Shown one piece after another: positions 10,701 to 18,288 of a stretch of DNA of 24,715 nt (positions are counted from its first letter, which is position 1; each line of letters opens with the position of its first letter). The notes beneath the pieces are model-generated. The model was not told where the DNA came from. It worked only from the letters and a program-made list of their open reading frames with translations, and made no database searches. Source of the DNA: Lingula anatina (taxonomy: Eukaryota; Brachiopoda; Lingulata; Lingulida; Lingulidae); the NCBI RefSeq assembly GCF_001039355.2, contig NW_019774236.1:476256-500970 (forward strand), written 5' to 3'. A program made the position numbers and the translations under genes.

Positions 10701-13700
10701 TACGTATAAAAATTGCAGGCATAAAGAATATGGAAATTCAACTCAATTCGACTTATCACTGTTCTATTGCATACATTTTAAAGGCCTTGTTCAATGAACT
10801 ATAATATTCATCCTACCTTCGTAATCCATGGTAACCCTACTACTCTCCGGCACACGGTCTTTCCTGATGTTCCACACAACGTCGCTGGCGGGAATACTCC
10901 TAGGGGAGTCACAGGGCAATTTTAGGCTTTGCCCCACAGTGGGGCGAACTTGTTTGGGGGTCACAACGGGATTTCCAGGAAATGGATCCATCACTGAGAA
11001 AATCGAAAAAAAATTCCTTAAATACAACCAGGCATCTTGATTTTGTTTTTTTTTTATTAACTCACATTATGTAATCTCATGTATGACTGAGATAAGATTT
11101 TTGTCAACTGAAGCAATTAAGATGGAATATCCACTTTAAAGTTAAAGAAATCCATTCATATTCACATAATAAAGACTATCATCTGCTGTGTTATGTACTC
11201 AATTACAGTAGCAATTTCTTCTATATTACTTCTAAAATTAGAATAACTTTGTCAAATTTTTCTGAATTCCATGCCGTTCCAGTCACCTTCATCAGAAAAT
11301 GAGGCTACTGGTGCCATGAAAACTTCTTCCCCAGACAAGCACTCACCCCCCCCCCCTCCCACCTGCTCTGCCCCCCCTCCATATTCACATATTTCCCCAA
11401 GGCCTCACCTGCTTCCAAAAGGGTGACCTTCTGGGTCAGCGCAGTTCCGTACTCGTTGATGGCCCTGCACTGATACACCCCCTGGTCCTCGCTGACAGGA
11501 TCAGAAAACGTCAGCGTGCCCAGACCCCTCTCCTGATCCACGTCTGTATTGGCCTCGGGGTTGAATGGACGGCCATTTTTGGTCCACTCGTATCTAAGAG
11601 ATTATTTATATATAATTAAATATTTAGTTACATCAAAAACTGACAATAATATTCAAGATACAAGGGGGATTTTTTTTCAGTCAAAAGCATCACGCTGAAA
11701 TCTCAAGACAAATTTCGATATCAAACAAATTTGTCTTGCAAGTTCTACATAAAATTCGAAAATCGCAAAAATATTCATTTGACTTGATAAATTCACAGAG
11801 AAAATGTATTAGTTTATTCAAACATATACCCAACAGAAATAAAAAAATTGAAGATATAAAATTATATAGATGACATCTTGAAAAACATGGCATCACCAAA
11901 GATATGACAGCTAAATGCACGCTTACGTAGGTTCTGGATTCCCAGATGCCACACACACGATCTGTCTTGACAGTCCTTTCTTGAAAATGATCAGTTGGTC
12001 GTCTGACTGTCTTGTTATAGAGGGCGGGTGGGTTTGTCCTGGGGGTACATCTAAAACAGAGAATGGAGTAGAAATGTAAATAAATAAATCTTATATTTGT
12101 CCCTCTTATTATTATGAGATATATGAATATGTAAAATTCAATTTATAATTTTAAAACTTTTCCCAGATAGGTTGGATGCATGTTATGCTTGTTGACATAA
12201 ATTTTTTAACCATTTGCTGGATTCAAAATAAAAGATAACCACCATAAGACAAACATGTCAGTTTTATTTTGATATAAGATCTAGGTTCACTTTCAAGACA
12301 GCTGAGAGAGCATTTCCTACAAAGACATCCAACTTGTTATGACCCGAGCTGTCCCATAAAACTTGACATAGACTTCATCTAGTAGTTTAAACCTTTCAAA
12401 ATGTTGTCATGATGGATTTTCAGTTGAAAAACATTCTTTTACTGATGTCTTATGCCATAGCATGACTGGCTGTCAACAGGTTTATAGGGTTAGACCTGGT
12501 TGTGGATTGGTACATGTATATTTATATCAGAAAATAACAGCATTTTACAATACAATTAACAACATCTGATAATGAAAACAGAACATATTTGTTTTCAGAA
12601 GACTGGAGATAAGATGAGAAACATAAATCAAGTCATATCTTGTTCTTCAAATGCAGAACATGTGTCTGTTATTTCAGCAAACAGACCTTGTTCATCTGAG
12701 GTTCAAAAATAATACAATAAATGATGTTTGAAAGCATATGACTTAGACAACAAGACTGTTATCTGTGAACATAAACAAAAAGATGATGACATATTTTGAA
12801 TCACTGAAAAAATGCTTATTATCATTCAGAGGAAATAAACTTGCTATGGCTACAGGTTCAGAGCAACATGCTAGTGGTTGATATGTGTTTAGTTTTCTTG
12901 TTTTACTGATTATAAAATGTAGAACAACAGTTGGCAATATTACCCCAGTTCTCCTAATTCTACCAGATAATCATCTTCTAAATACAGAATGTTATTTTTT
13001 TTTTTTTAGATTTTGTTTGTTTGTTTAATTGTGATTGTTTAATAACATATTCACAAAAATTGTATTCATAATGTCATTTTCATCCACACAAGTGGATGCA
13101 TATGTTACAGTGAAATAAACTAAACTAAACTAAACTTAACTATATTTAATATGTTACATATATGTAATCTGATCTTGACAGATTTTCTAATCCAAAATAA
13201 GTCTTATACATATGTCCAGCTTCTACACAACTTCTGATAAGCAGCCAACATCTTAATCATCCGTGACATTAAGAAGGAAATCTTTTCTGCCACATTTGGT
13301 TATGTTGGACAGGCAGATTAGTTTTAACTGCTCACTCCCCAGGGGTACTTCGCACATATGACAAGTTCTGAGGGCAGTTTAATATTTTATGAATCGGAGG
13401 TTTGTGGCGAGCAATGAGGCGTCAATACCACTGGTACTTCAATGAGTAATTCGTACAGAGAGTAGTAACAGGTCCAGTATTCATACAGGAAGTACTAACA
13501 ATTCCAGCACTGAAGAATGAGTACAAACACAAGTGTTATTGTAGTCGAATTATTCCAGAAATGAATGGGATACAGGTTTTCATTGTTGTGTACAAAAGTG
13601 CCTTTTTTTGTGGCTTTTTTCAACTCACAGGGGTGTATAAAAGAGATAACTATCACACTTTTTTTCCTCTGACAAGCAAGGGCTAGGGGTTGCTTATGGC

Positions 13701-14078
13701 TTATCTGATATAATTATTGCTCTGTCGTCTGATTCTGATCAAATGCCATGCTGCCTATGCTACACATCCACTGATTGACACAAAACATGACTAATTTAAA
13801 TTTATTCCTTTTGAACTTTCAAAATAAAAAAGATTATGGATAAGACTGTATTAAATCAATATAATCAGTGACTATCTTAATTTTTATTTTTTAAAGTGAA
13901 ATATTTCACTGTTGTTATGTAGGTGATATTTCAGTTCTTTATTTCTATCAGTAAAATATTATAAATTTGTCATGCAGATACAAACTTTTGAATAAAAAGA
14001 AGCTTACTTACAAGATCTCACTGTTGAAATAAACAGACAATACAAAGAAAACACCAGCGCTCGCTGTAATTCTCCCAT
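160..14078 (-). CDS. Nrg: Neuroglian / L1CAM-family adhesion protein, ectodomain part (20 exons; 3' end outside window)
   Basis: Joined on the minus strand: 14078-14012, 12050-11927, 11593-11409, 10993-10817, 10626-10501, 10229-10127, 9719-9541, 7780-7649, 7368-7219, 6690-6509, 6027-5937, 5638-5351, 4182-3812, 3463-3229, 2945-2815, 2510-2267, 1913-1791, 1457-1263, 837-724, 321-160. All junctions are GT-AG and phases agree throughout, giving 1126 residues. Order: signal peptide (1-22), Ig1 (about 30-125), Ig2 (126-226), Ig3 (232-320), Ig4 (322-414), Ig5 (416-505), Ig6 (507-601), FN3-1 to FN3-5 (602-1126). Six Ig plus five FN3 domains, NGPGFHY in FN3-2, FSGEG before FN3-3 and GFFVGYE in FN3-3 point to the L1 family rather than contactin (four FN3 domains) or Dscam. 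Family members are cell-surface homophilic adhesion and axon-guidance receptors linked to ankyrin. The membrane segment and tail are missing here because they lie left of position 1. Possible N-glycosylation sites are at residues 397, 437, 642 and 971. Confidence 0.93.
445..622. repeat. Array of CCTATAGG palindromes in the exon 19-20 intron
   Basis: CCTATAGGA or one-base variants recur at 445, 475, 518, 540, 592, 604 and 614, with further partial copies (CTACAGGA, CTCTATAGGA and similar) between 488 and 536. The 8-bp core equals its own reverse complement. Spacing is irregular (10-44 bp), so this is not a simple tandem satellite. The rest of the intron (322-444, 623-723) shows nothing. Confidence 0.85.
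724..837 (-). CDS. Nrg: Exon 19: FN3-5, first part
   Basis: The acceptor is ATATTTTACAG and the donor CCAG|GTAATG. Residues 1035-1072 carry PERPDLVTV, the B-strand Trp in MTVTWVPAD and NPGYGFYVEYKKP, matching the PG-x-x-FYVEY pattern of L1-family FN3-5. Confidence 0.9.
838..1262 (-). other. Intron between exons 18 and 19
   Basis: AT-rich sequence with no repeat, RNA gene or coding signal that I can recognise. Confidence 0.7.
1263..1457 (-). CDS. Nrg: Exon 18: FN3-4, second part (with RGD)
   Basis: The acceptor is TTCCCAACAG and the donor GGAT|GTAAGG. Residues 970-1034 begin INNTRSRGDD, giving a sequon and an Arg-Gly-Asp at 976-978, and continue to the F strand LDPVTNYRVLLYARTGAGRG. The exit phase of 1 is confirmed by exon 19. 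Confidence 0.88.
1458..1790 (-). other. Intron between exons 17 and 18
   Basis: Besides the microsatellite next to its donor, nothing is visible apart from AT-rich sequence and a short TATATATA run near 1622. Confidence 0.7.
1753..1786. repeat. (AAT)n microsatellite beside the exon 17 donor
   Basis: About ten uninterrupted AAT units on the plus strand, ATT on the transcript strand, starting a few bases inside the intron after A|GTAAAT. Length variation here would change the immediate context of a weak donor. Confidence 0.9.
1791..1913 (-). CDS. Nrg: Exon 17: FN3-4, first part
   Basis: The acceptor is TATCAACTAG and the donor AATA|GTAAAT. Residues 929-969 read PSAVQDFKV, the B-strand Trp in LELSWELP and PNGNILGYDIAYRN, the usual FN3-4 core. 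The donor is weak and is followed at once by an ATT microsatellite. Reading on would give a polytyrosine tail. Confidence 0.88.
1914..2266 (-). other. Intron between exons 16 and 17
   Basis: No recognisable element. The exon 16 frame stays open a little way into it, but the GGAG|GTAGGG donor and phase agreement argue against coding use. Confidence 0.7.
2267..2510 (-). CDS. Nrg: Exon 16: FN3-3, second part
   Basis: The acceptor is GTATATCAG and the donor GGAG|GTAGGG. Residues 848-928 begin MKWWPED and pass through a long charged insertion with a basic cluster (KNRRIGR, residues 877-883) to the F strand LPPFTSVVAQVAVRN and the closing FRTDEG. Vertebrate L1 is proteolysed in this same domain (see findings). 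Confidence 0.92.
2511..2814 (-). other. Intron between exons 15 and 16
   Basis: AT-rich, with no recognisable element. Confidence 0.7.
2815..2945 (-). CDS. Nrg: Exon 15: FN3-3, first part
   Basis: The acceptor is TTTCTTCCAG and the donor GAG|GTGAGA, phase 0. Residues 804-847 contain the B strand with its Trp (ANFLWDAID) and VQGFFVGYE, equivalent to the conserved RGxFxGY segment of L1-family FN3-3. Confidence 0.9.
3151..3180. repeat. Poly-G rich tract in the exon 14-15 intron
   Basis: A run of about a dozen G on the plus strand, followed by further G runs. On the transcribed strand it is C-rich, so the RNA would not form a G-quadruplex. Confidence 0.8.
3229..3463 (-). CDS. Nrg: Exon 14: remainder of FN3-2
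   Basis: The acceptor is TTCGACCAG and the donor GGAG|GTGAGG. Residues 726-803 include the L1-family signature LNGPGFHYLITYRR, then the F strand VPYEITIEAVNEMG, and end in GFSGEG, matching the SGE that closes FN3-2 in the family. Confidence 0.93.
3464..3811 (-). other. Intron between exons 13 and 14
   Basis: AT-rich, with a short TATATATATATTTA stretch near 3690. Nothing else seen. Confidence 0.7.
3812..4182 (-). CDS. Nrg: Exon 13: FN3-1 and the start of FN3-2
   Basis: The acceptor is CATTTCCAG and the donor GAC|GTAAGT, phase 0. Residues 602-725 form FN3-1: Trp in SISWTPGPPNNAPI, FIEYNN, core Tyr in LFPYMTFNFRVKAANRIG, then the FN3-2 opening up to LYLVWD. Cysteines at 615 and 696 fit a disulfide within FN3-1 (inferred). 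A sequon lies at residue 642. It is the longest exon of the set, since the intron between FN3-1 and FN3-2 is absent. Confidence 0.93.
4210..4280 (+). repeat. Possible fragment of a dispersed repeat (CTCTGCTAAGGAGGTTATG type)
   Basis: The stretch CTCTGCTAAGGAGGTTATG followed by GTTGGTTTGTTATTTG resembles, from memory, a short interspersed repeat common in marine invertebrate genomes. It is short and I cannot define its ends. Confidence 0.3.
5189..5254. repeat. Perfect 33-bp tandem duplication
   Basis: A 33-bp unit at 5189-5221, beginning TATGAAATAAATGTCC, is repeated without change at 5222-5254. Perfect identity suggests a recent slip or duplication. Confidence 0.95.
5351..5638 (-). CDS. Nrg: Exon 12: Ig6, whole domain
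   Basis: The acceptor is TTCCTTTTAG and the donor GAAG|GTATGT. Residues 506-601 contain the whole sixth Ig domain: cysteine in AVLSCGATT, Trp in RIYWLKDDQ, W-S-L-V in the E strand, and the second cysteine in ARYTCVAGNGLDE. This Ig domain is not split by an intron, unlike Ig1-Ig5. Vertebrate L1 carries an RGD in Ig6; I see none here. Confidence 0.92.
5937..6027 (-). CDS. Nrg: Exon 11: Ig5, second half
   Basis: The acceptor is TTATTACAG and the donor CGAG|GTGAGA. Thirty residues (476-505) hold LDDSGHYLCKARNTYG with the second Ig5 cysteine, then the G strand ELVVR. It is the shortest internal exon of the gene here, and its frame is fixed by exons 10 and 12. Confidence 0.9.
6028..6508 (-). other. 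Intron between exons 10 and 11
   Basis: AT-rich with several poly-T runs. No recognisable element. Confidence 0.7.
6509..6690 (-). CDS. Nrg: Exon 10: Ig5, first half
   Basis: The acceptor is CTTTGCAG and the donor GAG|GTAGGA, phase 0. Residues 415-475 contain APIFLTEPP, the first cysteine in VNLTCRVFGAP (sequon at residue 437), the Trp in ITWEKEG and the E strand DGDLVIE. The phase-0 exit differs from the phase-1 exits of most neighbours. Confidence 0.92.
6691..7218 (-). other. Intron between exons 9 and 10
   Basis: It contains a C-rich run at 6861-6880 and a degenerate inverted repeat (6977-7182) described separately. The rest shows nothing. Confidence 0.7.
6977..7182. mobile_element. Degenerate MITE-like inverted repeat (hAT-like ends)
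   Basis: The left end AGCTACATTCACAGCCATTTGA matches, with several mismatches, the reverse complement of the right end, GGCCGTGTTCACATCCAG and onward. Inside, GATCAAATATGG recurs in inverted orientation at about 7018 and 7135. There is no coding capacity and no clean target duplication. Confidence 0.45.
7219..7368 (-). CDS. Nrg: Exon 9: Ig4, second half
   Basis: The acceptor is CCTCTTAG and the donor CTAG|GTGAGC. Residues 365-414 read into LQFKSLQTADTCVVQCNVTN, with the second Ig cysteine in QCN and the G strand AYLNVL. Two points stand out: an additional cysteine four residues before the canonical one, and Val where many Ig domains have the tyrosine-corner Tyr. A sequon (NVT) starts at residue 397. 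Confidence 0.9.
7649..7780 (-). CDS. Nrg: Exon 8: Ig4, first half
   Basis: The acceptor is TTTCTTAAAG and the donor GAAG|GTAAGG. Residues 321-364 include PYWIEKP, the first cysteine (KIFRCEAGG) and the core Trp (NVMWFINGE), all usual for Ig4 of L1 proteins. Phase 1 at both ends. Confidence 0.92.
7781..9342 (-). other. Intron between exons 7 and 8, distal part
   Basis: About 1.56 kb of AT-rich sequence with poly-A/T runs. Short open frames here show no protein features. Nothing recognised. Confidence 0.7.
9343..9517. mobile_element. 175-bp MITE with inverted ends
   Basis: The left arm GGCTCCATTCAGAATAGGGG pairs with the right arm, whose reverse complement starts GGCAACATTTAGAATAGGGG. Both arms continue through ACTAGTC to CAAATATGG, about 43 bp with a few mismatches. 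TCA stands directly outside both ends (9340-9342, 9518-9520), a possible 3-bp target duplication of the kind made by PIF/Harbinger-type elements. No internal gene. Confidence 0.7.
9541..9719 (-). CDS. Nrg: Exon 7: Ig3, second half
   Basis: The acceptor is CTCTTCTAG and the donor GAAG|GTAAAT. Residues 261-320 carry the core Trp (PTPTITWRR) and the second cysteine in DEGTYLCEGNNGVN, ending in the G strand FQVTVE. A long intron with a MITE follows. Confidence 0.92.
9720..10126 (-). other. Intron between exons 6 and 7
   Basis: AT-rich with a T-rich run near 9822-9841. No recognisable element. Confidence 0.7.
10127..10229 (-). CDS. Nrg: Exon 6: Ig3, first half
   Basis: The acceptor is TTACCTGCAG and the donor GGATA|GTAAGT. 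It encodes residues 227-260, with SPVLLYSSP and the first Ig3 cysteine in LRMKCIFGG, a very recognisable L1-family stretch. It leaves in phase 2 and continues as YPTPTITW on exon 7. Confidence 0.9.
10501..10626 (-). CDS. Nrg: Exon 5: Ig2, second half
   Basis: The acceptor is TTTTTCCAG. Residues 185-226 begin with the NLYFANI strand and hold the second Ig2 cysteine in KSYICAVTN. Two donors are possible: CAGG|GTACAA, ending at 10501 (used here), and ATTG|GTACGA, ending at 10492. They differ by nine bases in the same phase, so the second adds three residues (GTI) to the Ig2-Ig3 linker. The sequence alone does not decide between them. Confidence 0.87.
10817..10993 (-). CDS. Nrg: Exon 4: Ig2, first half
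   Basis: The acceptor is TTTTCTCAG and the donor GAAG|GTAGGA. Residues 126-184 carry the first Ig2 cysteine (LKLPCDSP) and the core Trp (DVVWNIRKD), and end in the strand leading into NLYF on exon 5. Phase 1 at both ends. Confidence 0.9.
10994..11408 (-). other. Intron between exons 3 and 4
   Basis: It opens with the donor of exon 3 and, within 70 bases, a strongly G-rich transcript segment (listed separately). The remainder is AT-rich. Confidence 0.75.
11342..11372 (-). promoter_or_regulatory. G-rich intronic stretch with a second donor-like site
   Basis: On the minus strand, runs of 6, 3 and about 10 G lie 37-67 bases after the exon 3 donor and end in GGTGAGTGC. G runs close to 5' splice sites are known splicing enhancers and may fold as a quadruplex. 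Use of the GTGAGT at 11346-11341 would add 62 bases and break the frame. Confidence 0.5.
11409..11593 (-). CDS. Nrg: Exon 3: Ig1, second half
   Basis: The acceptor is AATCTCTTAG and the donor GCAG|GTGAGG. Residues 64-125 hold the core Trp (YEWTKNG) and the second Ig cysteine in DQGVYQCRAINEYG, completing Ig1. The intron that follows is unusually G-rich close to the donor and contains a second good donor sequence (see findings). Confidence 0.92.
11594..11926 (-). other. Intron between exons 2 and 3
   Basis: AT-rich, nothing recognised. Confidence 0.7.
11927..12050 (-). CDS. Nrg: Exon 2: Ig1, first half
   Basis: The acceptor is CTGTTTTAG|AT and the donor CTAC|GTAAGC. Residues 23-63 include PPSITRQS and the first Ig cysteine in IVCVASGNPEP, the B-C region typical of the L1-family first Ig domain. 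It enters in phase 1 and leaves in phase 2. Confidence 0.9.
12051..14011 (-). other. Intron between exons 1 and 2
   Basis: 1.96 kb. It has a poly-T run and TTTG repeats near 13000-13025 and a short run of AAACT units near 13119-13137. No exon or mobile element can be supported. Confidence 0.7.
14012..14078 (-). CDS. Nrg: Exon 1 coding part: start codon and signal peptide
   Basis: It reads MGELQRALVFSLYCLFISTV followed by RS, 22 residues plus one base. There is a short polar start, then a hydrophobic core (ALVFSLYCLFIS), which is a typical secretory signal peptide with cleavage likely near its end. The start is supported by an in-frame TAG 14 codons upstream, by A at -3 and G at +4, and by phase agreement with exon 2. 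The donor is CTT|GTAAGT, phase 1. Confidence 0.9.
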
Positions 14079-14121
14079 CCTCCGTCCTTCTTTCACTGCT
14101 CTATGTTGAATCCACTTCTAT
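14079..14121 (-). other. 5' untranslated part of exon 1
   Basis: These 43 bases precede the start codon and follow a good acceptor (GTTTTACAG at 14122-14130). An in-frame TAG occupies codon -14. The acceptor implies at least one further noncoding leader exon upstream, which I could not place. An unspliced start within this stretch is the alternative. Confidence 0.7.
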
Positions 14122-14848
14122 CTGTAAAACACAAGTATACAACAGTTATTCTTGCAATGTCTATGAATAACATGGTCAAAAATGAAGCATGAATCACCGA
14201 GGAAAAATGGCATCAATTTTAACTAATATAGCGTGAAAAAAAAAAAATAATAATAATAATAATTTATTCAGTTCATAATATGTCGCCTTTTGTTGGCCGT
14301 TTGTCCTAATTCTAATGCTACTGTTTGTTTTTATATAAGAAAGAAAAATAGATTATTGTGTAAATATGTTGATATTCAGCATTATGACAAGGAAATGCCA
14401 ATGAAAAGTTAACAAAAATTTTAACTTCCCAGACAAATGCTACAAATTCTCAACACTAAAAATTCTATGAGAAACAGCCAAACATATTATCTATCCATTT
14501 AAAACATCAGCAATGAATATAGATGTATATCACACAATCATACCAGACATAAACCAAAGTTACCATCTTAAAGCCAGACTATGCCACATAAAGGGCAGAC
14601 TCCTTGTTGAAGTTCAGACTAAAATATAATACTGTAACCTTTAAATGGTGTCTGAGATATGTACAGAGGGGCCCCTGACAGTATTCGGGAAGATTAGGCA
14701 AGTTCAGACACAACACAAGATGGAATGGTTGAAACGAAGAAGTCTATTTCTTACATAATCATCACAACAGTTCTATAGTTAGCATGCACACAGACAGAAT
14801 CATGCCATGCTGATAATACTAACATCATACAATGGTATGTTCAATATA
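14122..14848. other. Upstream flank or leader intron, proximal part
   Basis: It begins with the acceptor of exon 1 on the minus strand. An A/AAT simple repeat lies at 14237-14265. No promoter element or leader exon can be pinned down. Confidence 0.6.
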
Positions 14849-15160
14849 CAGGCCTATCCAACTACCAGACTCGGCACCGAATGATCCTGAATTCACCGGT
14901 AGATCGGACCACAATACCCGTTTTCAAGGTGTGTATCAGTACGCGCTTTGAAGTATCAGAGGCGACACCGCTCTTGCCTAGTACGCGATATGATAGTGAT
15001 GATTCTCAGCAGAGTTGGAAAGTACTGCATCTCATCTCAAAACTTGTTCCGGGGTATGATACTGTGAAATGCGTACTGACGTACACCTTGAAAACGGGTA
15101 GTGTGGTTCGATCTACCGGTGAATTCGGGACCAGCTGAGTCTGGTAGTTGGGTAGGCCTG
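14849..15160. mobile_element. 312-bp foldback element / MITE
   Basis: The ends CAGGCCTAYCCAACTACCAG and their inverse border about 110-bp arms (14849 to about 14960, and about 15047 to 15160) that match with scattered differences, around a central segment of about 90 bp. AATATA directly adjoins both ends (14843-14848 and 15161-15166), a likely 6-bp target duplication. Open frames in both directions across it come from the palindrome. It encodes no transposase, so it is non-autonomous. Confidence 0.82.
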
Positions 15161-15166
15161 AATATA

Positions 15167-15894
15167 TATGGTAAGAGTGGAAGCCATCTCCTGTATCTTC
15201 TGGACGACAGTCAGAACTTTTCAAGTTTACATTGACAGGCATCTATTTATTTCTGTCGGAAGATGGTCAAAATGGAGGATGGATCAACAAAGATAATTTG
15301 AAAGATTTTCCGAAATATCTCTGGATCTGCCCCTGAGTAAGCTAAGCCAAGGCACCATAATGAGGAGCCATGTGATCAGAAAAAATGTTTTTATCATTTG
15401 TGCTTCAGTTAAGTTTGAGAAATATGAAAAAAAAACTAACCATCATATTATTCAAGAACACATACTTGTTCAAGTGCCTATAACATGAACACAACATACT
15501 AGTAACCAATATTCATCAAAGTATAGCAAAAATAAAATAAATATCTACCTTAATTCCTGATCTTTTAAGTGTTCATAAGTTTTGGCAATCATATGATTCT
15601 TGACTCTAATTACGTAAGCCAAACTGTGTAATCTGGAAATGCTCTGCATGAAACAAGGTCGCTCCCCAAAACATGAATATAAATATGACAGAAATCTCAA
15701 GTACTCCAGTAAACTACGGAACTTCTAGGCATGTTTCCAAAACACTGTTGCAACATGTCAGAGAGAAGGGTTTCAGATACCTAAACAACAGTAAATCACA
15801 TAATGTGGTTACATAATATGGTACAAATCCAGTACAGAGAAAATATAAATTTCAAATCCACAAACCAATTCCCCCTATATATTACAGAACTTCA
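15167..15894. other. Gene-free stretch
   Basis: No coding, RNA or repeat signal recognised between the two inverted-repeat elements. Confidence 0.6.
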
Positions 15895-16120
15895 AGGCTT
15901 CGTTCACATGAAAAATCTATTTTCTAAAAATCTATTTTCTATTCGCGGTATCTTGTGATCACGGTCTGTGCCCTGAATACCCCGCGGCGTAATTGCTGGC
16001 AACACGAGCCAGTTACTTCCAAAGCTGTAATCAATTCTTGGCTGCGCTCGGAGTGATCACAAGATACCGTGAATAGAAAATAGATTTTTAGAAAATAGAT
16101 TTTTCATAAGAACGGAGTCT
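15895..16120. mobile_element. 226-bp MITE with nearly perfect inverted arms
   Basis: ATGAAAAATCTATTTTCTAA and the following 35 bases to GATCAC (from 15908) recur inverted at 16055-16108 with one difference. Each arm itself holds the word AAAATCTATTTTCT twice. Outer ends AGGCTTCGTT and AGACTCCGTT are looser. A clean target duplication is not evident (AACTTCA against AACTCTA). Confidence 0.75.
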
Positions 16121-18288
16121 AACTCTACCCTTTTGATTCACAGCCTTGCTATCCCAGCCTTCTTGTTTATCATACCAGCCTTAGTATCAAACTTGACTTT
16201 GATAAAGTACATTTCATGAGGAGCTCACTGTTTTTATGACATGAATCATGGGCTGGTAATAAATAGTTCAATGCAATGCAGTCCTGGTAATACCACACCA
16301 CCTTGTTTCTTCTGACACCTAATTCTCAACCCCAACTCCAAGAATTCGGGAACATTTAGCAATAGTGAAGTCATAAATTAAGCAGACTAGAGGAGAGTGT
16401 GACTACACTCAGCCACAAAAGTTTTTAGAGTGAATCACGCAAGTATAGACCACATAGTTACACTACCCCACATCTTTATTTCAGGAAACGCTACAAAGAA
16501 AGACCAAAGACTTCTTTGCTGAGCCATTTGACTTCATTTGAGCAACAAACAAGCGGAAAAAAAGGGCTCAAAAATTAATAAAAGCAGGTGTTTTCTATTT
16601 TGCCAAAATGTCTCATTTGTTTCCATTGCTGTAGGTTAAAGCTTTTTATATGTTATCACGCCGCAGCAATAGAGTTTACATAATGAATCATTCAAACACA
16701 TTCAGCATAACTGTGGCATCACACAAGTTCACTGGCAGGAAATAATAGAGTGGAGTAGATGACTCCGCTGGAATCCGACTCTGATCTTTATCTCTGTATG
16801 AGCTGTTGGTCACTGATTGCCTGCTGTTTGAATCTCCGCCCCCGAAACACTGATATGCTTGTATTGGGCAGTCCACAACCTTGAGATTTTCCTCTCTCTC
16901 TCTCTCTCTCTTTTTTTTTTTTTTTTTTTTTTTTTTGTGCTAGCTTGGTTGTTCTCCTGAACCACCACCCTCAAACCCAACCCCCACCCCAAATTTCTTT
17001 TTTTTTTCTGTTTTTTTTTTTTAATTTTTGAGCTGGTGGGGGAGGGTGTGCCTAAATACCTTCAATATATTTCCAAGGACATCCATCAAGAAACAGAAAC
17101 AGATCTCCACAAAAAATTAAGAGTCAAAAGTTCTGGACTTCTGCACACTAATAAGCTCAAACAAATGCAATTAATACCCAGAGACAGAATTCTGGAGCCA
17201 AGATAAAACAAGGACTGGAAGCAGATAATATGGAAACAGACATATTTACAAAACTTGAAGCAAACCATACTCAAACATTACTTGAGTAGAACATCAGTTA
17301 ATAATATTTTAAATGTAACAACTCAGACATAAAAGTACTTTCTGTATTCAGTGTGTTAAAAAAAGTTTTATATTTTGTCAAAGGCTACTCAGAGGAGATT
17401 TTGATTTTGTCAGAGGACCTAAACACCAGTAGTGCAAAAAAAAAACAAAAAAAAACTGAATAAATGTTTTGCCAGAGAAACTGTTTAAAGTGCTCATAAA
17501 GCCAAATTAGAAGGCATTAAAGACAAATAATGAGGGTTCAACCCAAATTTCAACATGAAACTGCCAAAATGCATGAACGACCCAGTTTAAAAAACAAAAT
17601 TGTATTCCATTCAGAGGAACAAAACTAATGCGTTTCAAAATTGCACGAGGCAGAAAAACATCAGTGTCTAGATCATAAGGTGGCCATGCATGCATGCAGC
17701 CATCACACGTGAAATACTCATTACTACCAATGAATTTTTTGGGGAAAACAGAACAAAAAAAGAGCAGTTCAAAAAAGTATGTCCCAAAGAAACTTTGCTG
17801 ACCCATTTAGTAACAGAACTATTTGAAGACCAGAACAAAAACAACAAAAACACACAAAAACTATTGTCAGGAAGCCAATTAAGTCTTATATCCAACTGAT
17901 TCAAGGTACCAAAGTTTATTTTTCAGTCAGTTACTACCAGTCACTATTGGTTTCATGCTATTCTTCCTCTTGCTCCCAGATTCAACTTTCAAACCAAGGA
18001 TTACGCATTTCATAAAGGGGCCTTTTAGAAGCATGGCAGCATTTGTTATTTAACGTAACTTTGAAAAATACCATTCCACACGTAATAACACGCCCATAAC
18101 ACAATTAACAGGCAAAGTTTGTTCTCTTGCGCCTACACTACAAGACCTTTTAATGGACATGTGCCCTGGGACACATAAATCTTGATCAAATTAGCAACTG
18201 TTACGAGACTTTTTGTAACACATTTTAAAAGAAGCTGAAAGCTTCAGTGGTTTTGCTTTTATGTATTCTTTTTGTGCAACTTCTAACA
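16121..18288. other. Gene-free stretch with simple repeats
   Basis: AT-rich flank. It holds the CT/T repeat at 16892-16936, poly-T runs at 16997-17022, an A-rich repeat near 17437-17456 and a GC-box-like CTCCGCCCCCG at 16836-16846. Short open frames show no domain, bias or splice logic that would support a gene. Confidence 0.6.
16892..16936. repeat. (CT)n followed by poly-T
   Basis: About nine CT units run straight into about 27 T. Confidence 0.95.

Noticed and set aside
13117-13142. AAACT units as a telomere-like repeat
   Set aside because: Only about four units, and not a telomeric sequence.
160-14078. Contactin or Dscam instead of neuroglian
   Set aside because: Contactins have four FN3 domains and Dscam has more Ig domains; five FN3 with NGPGFHY and SGE signatures fit the L1 family.
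14881-15242. Overlapping open frames on both strands
   Set aside because: They lie in the arms of the foldback element and mirror each other; no protein features.
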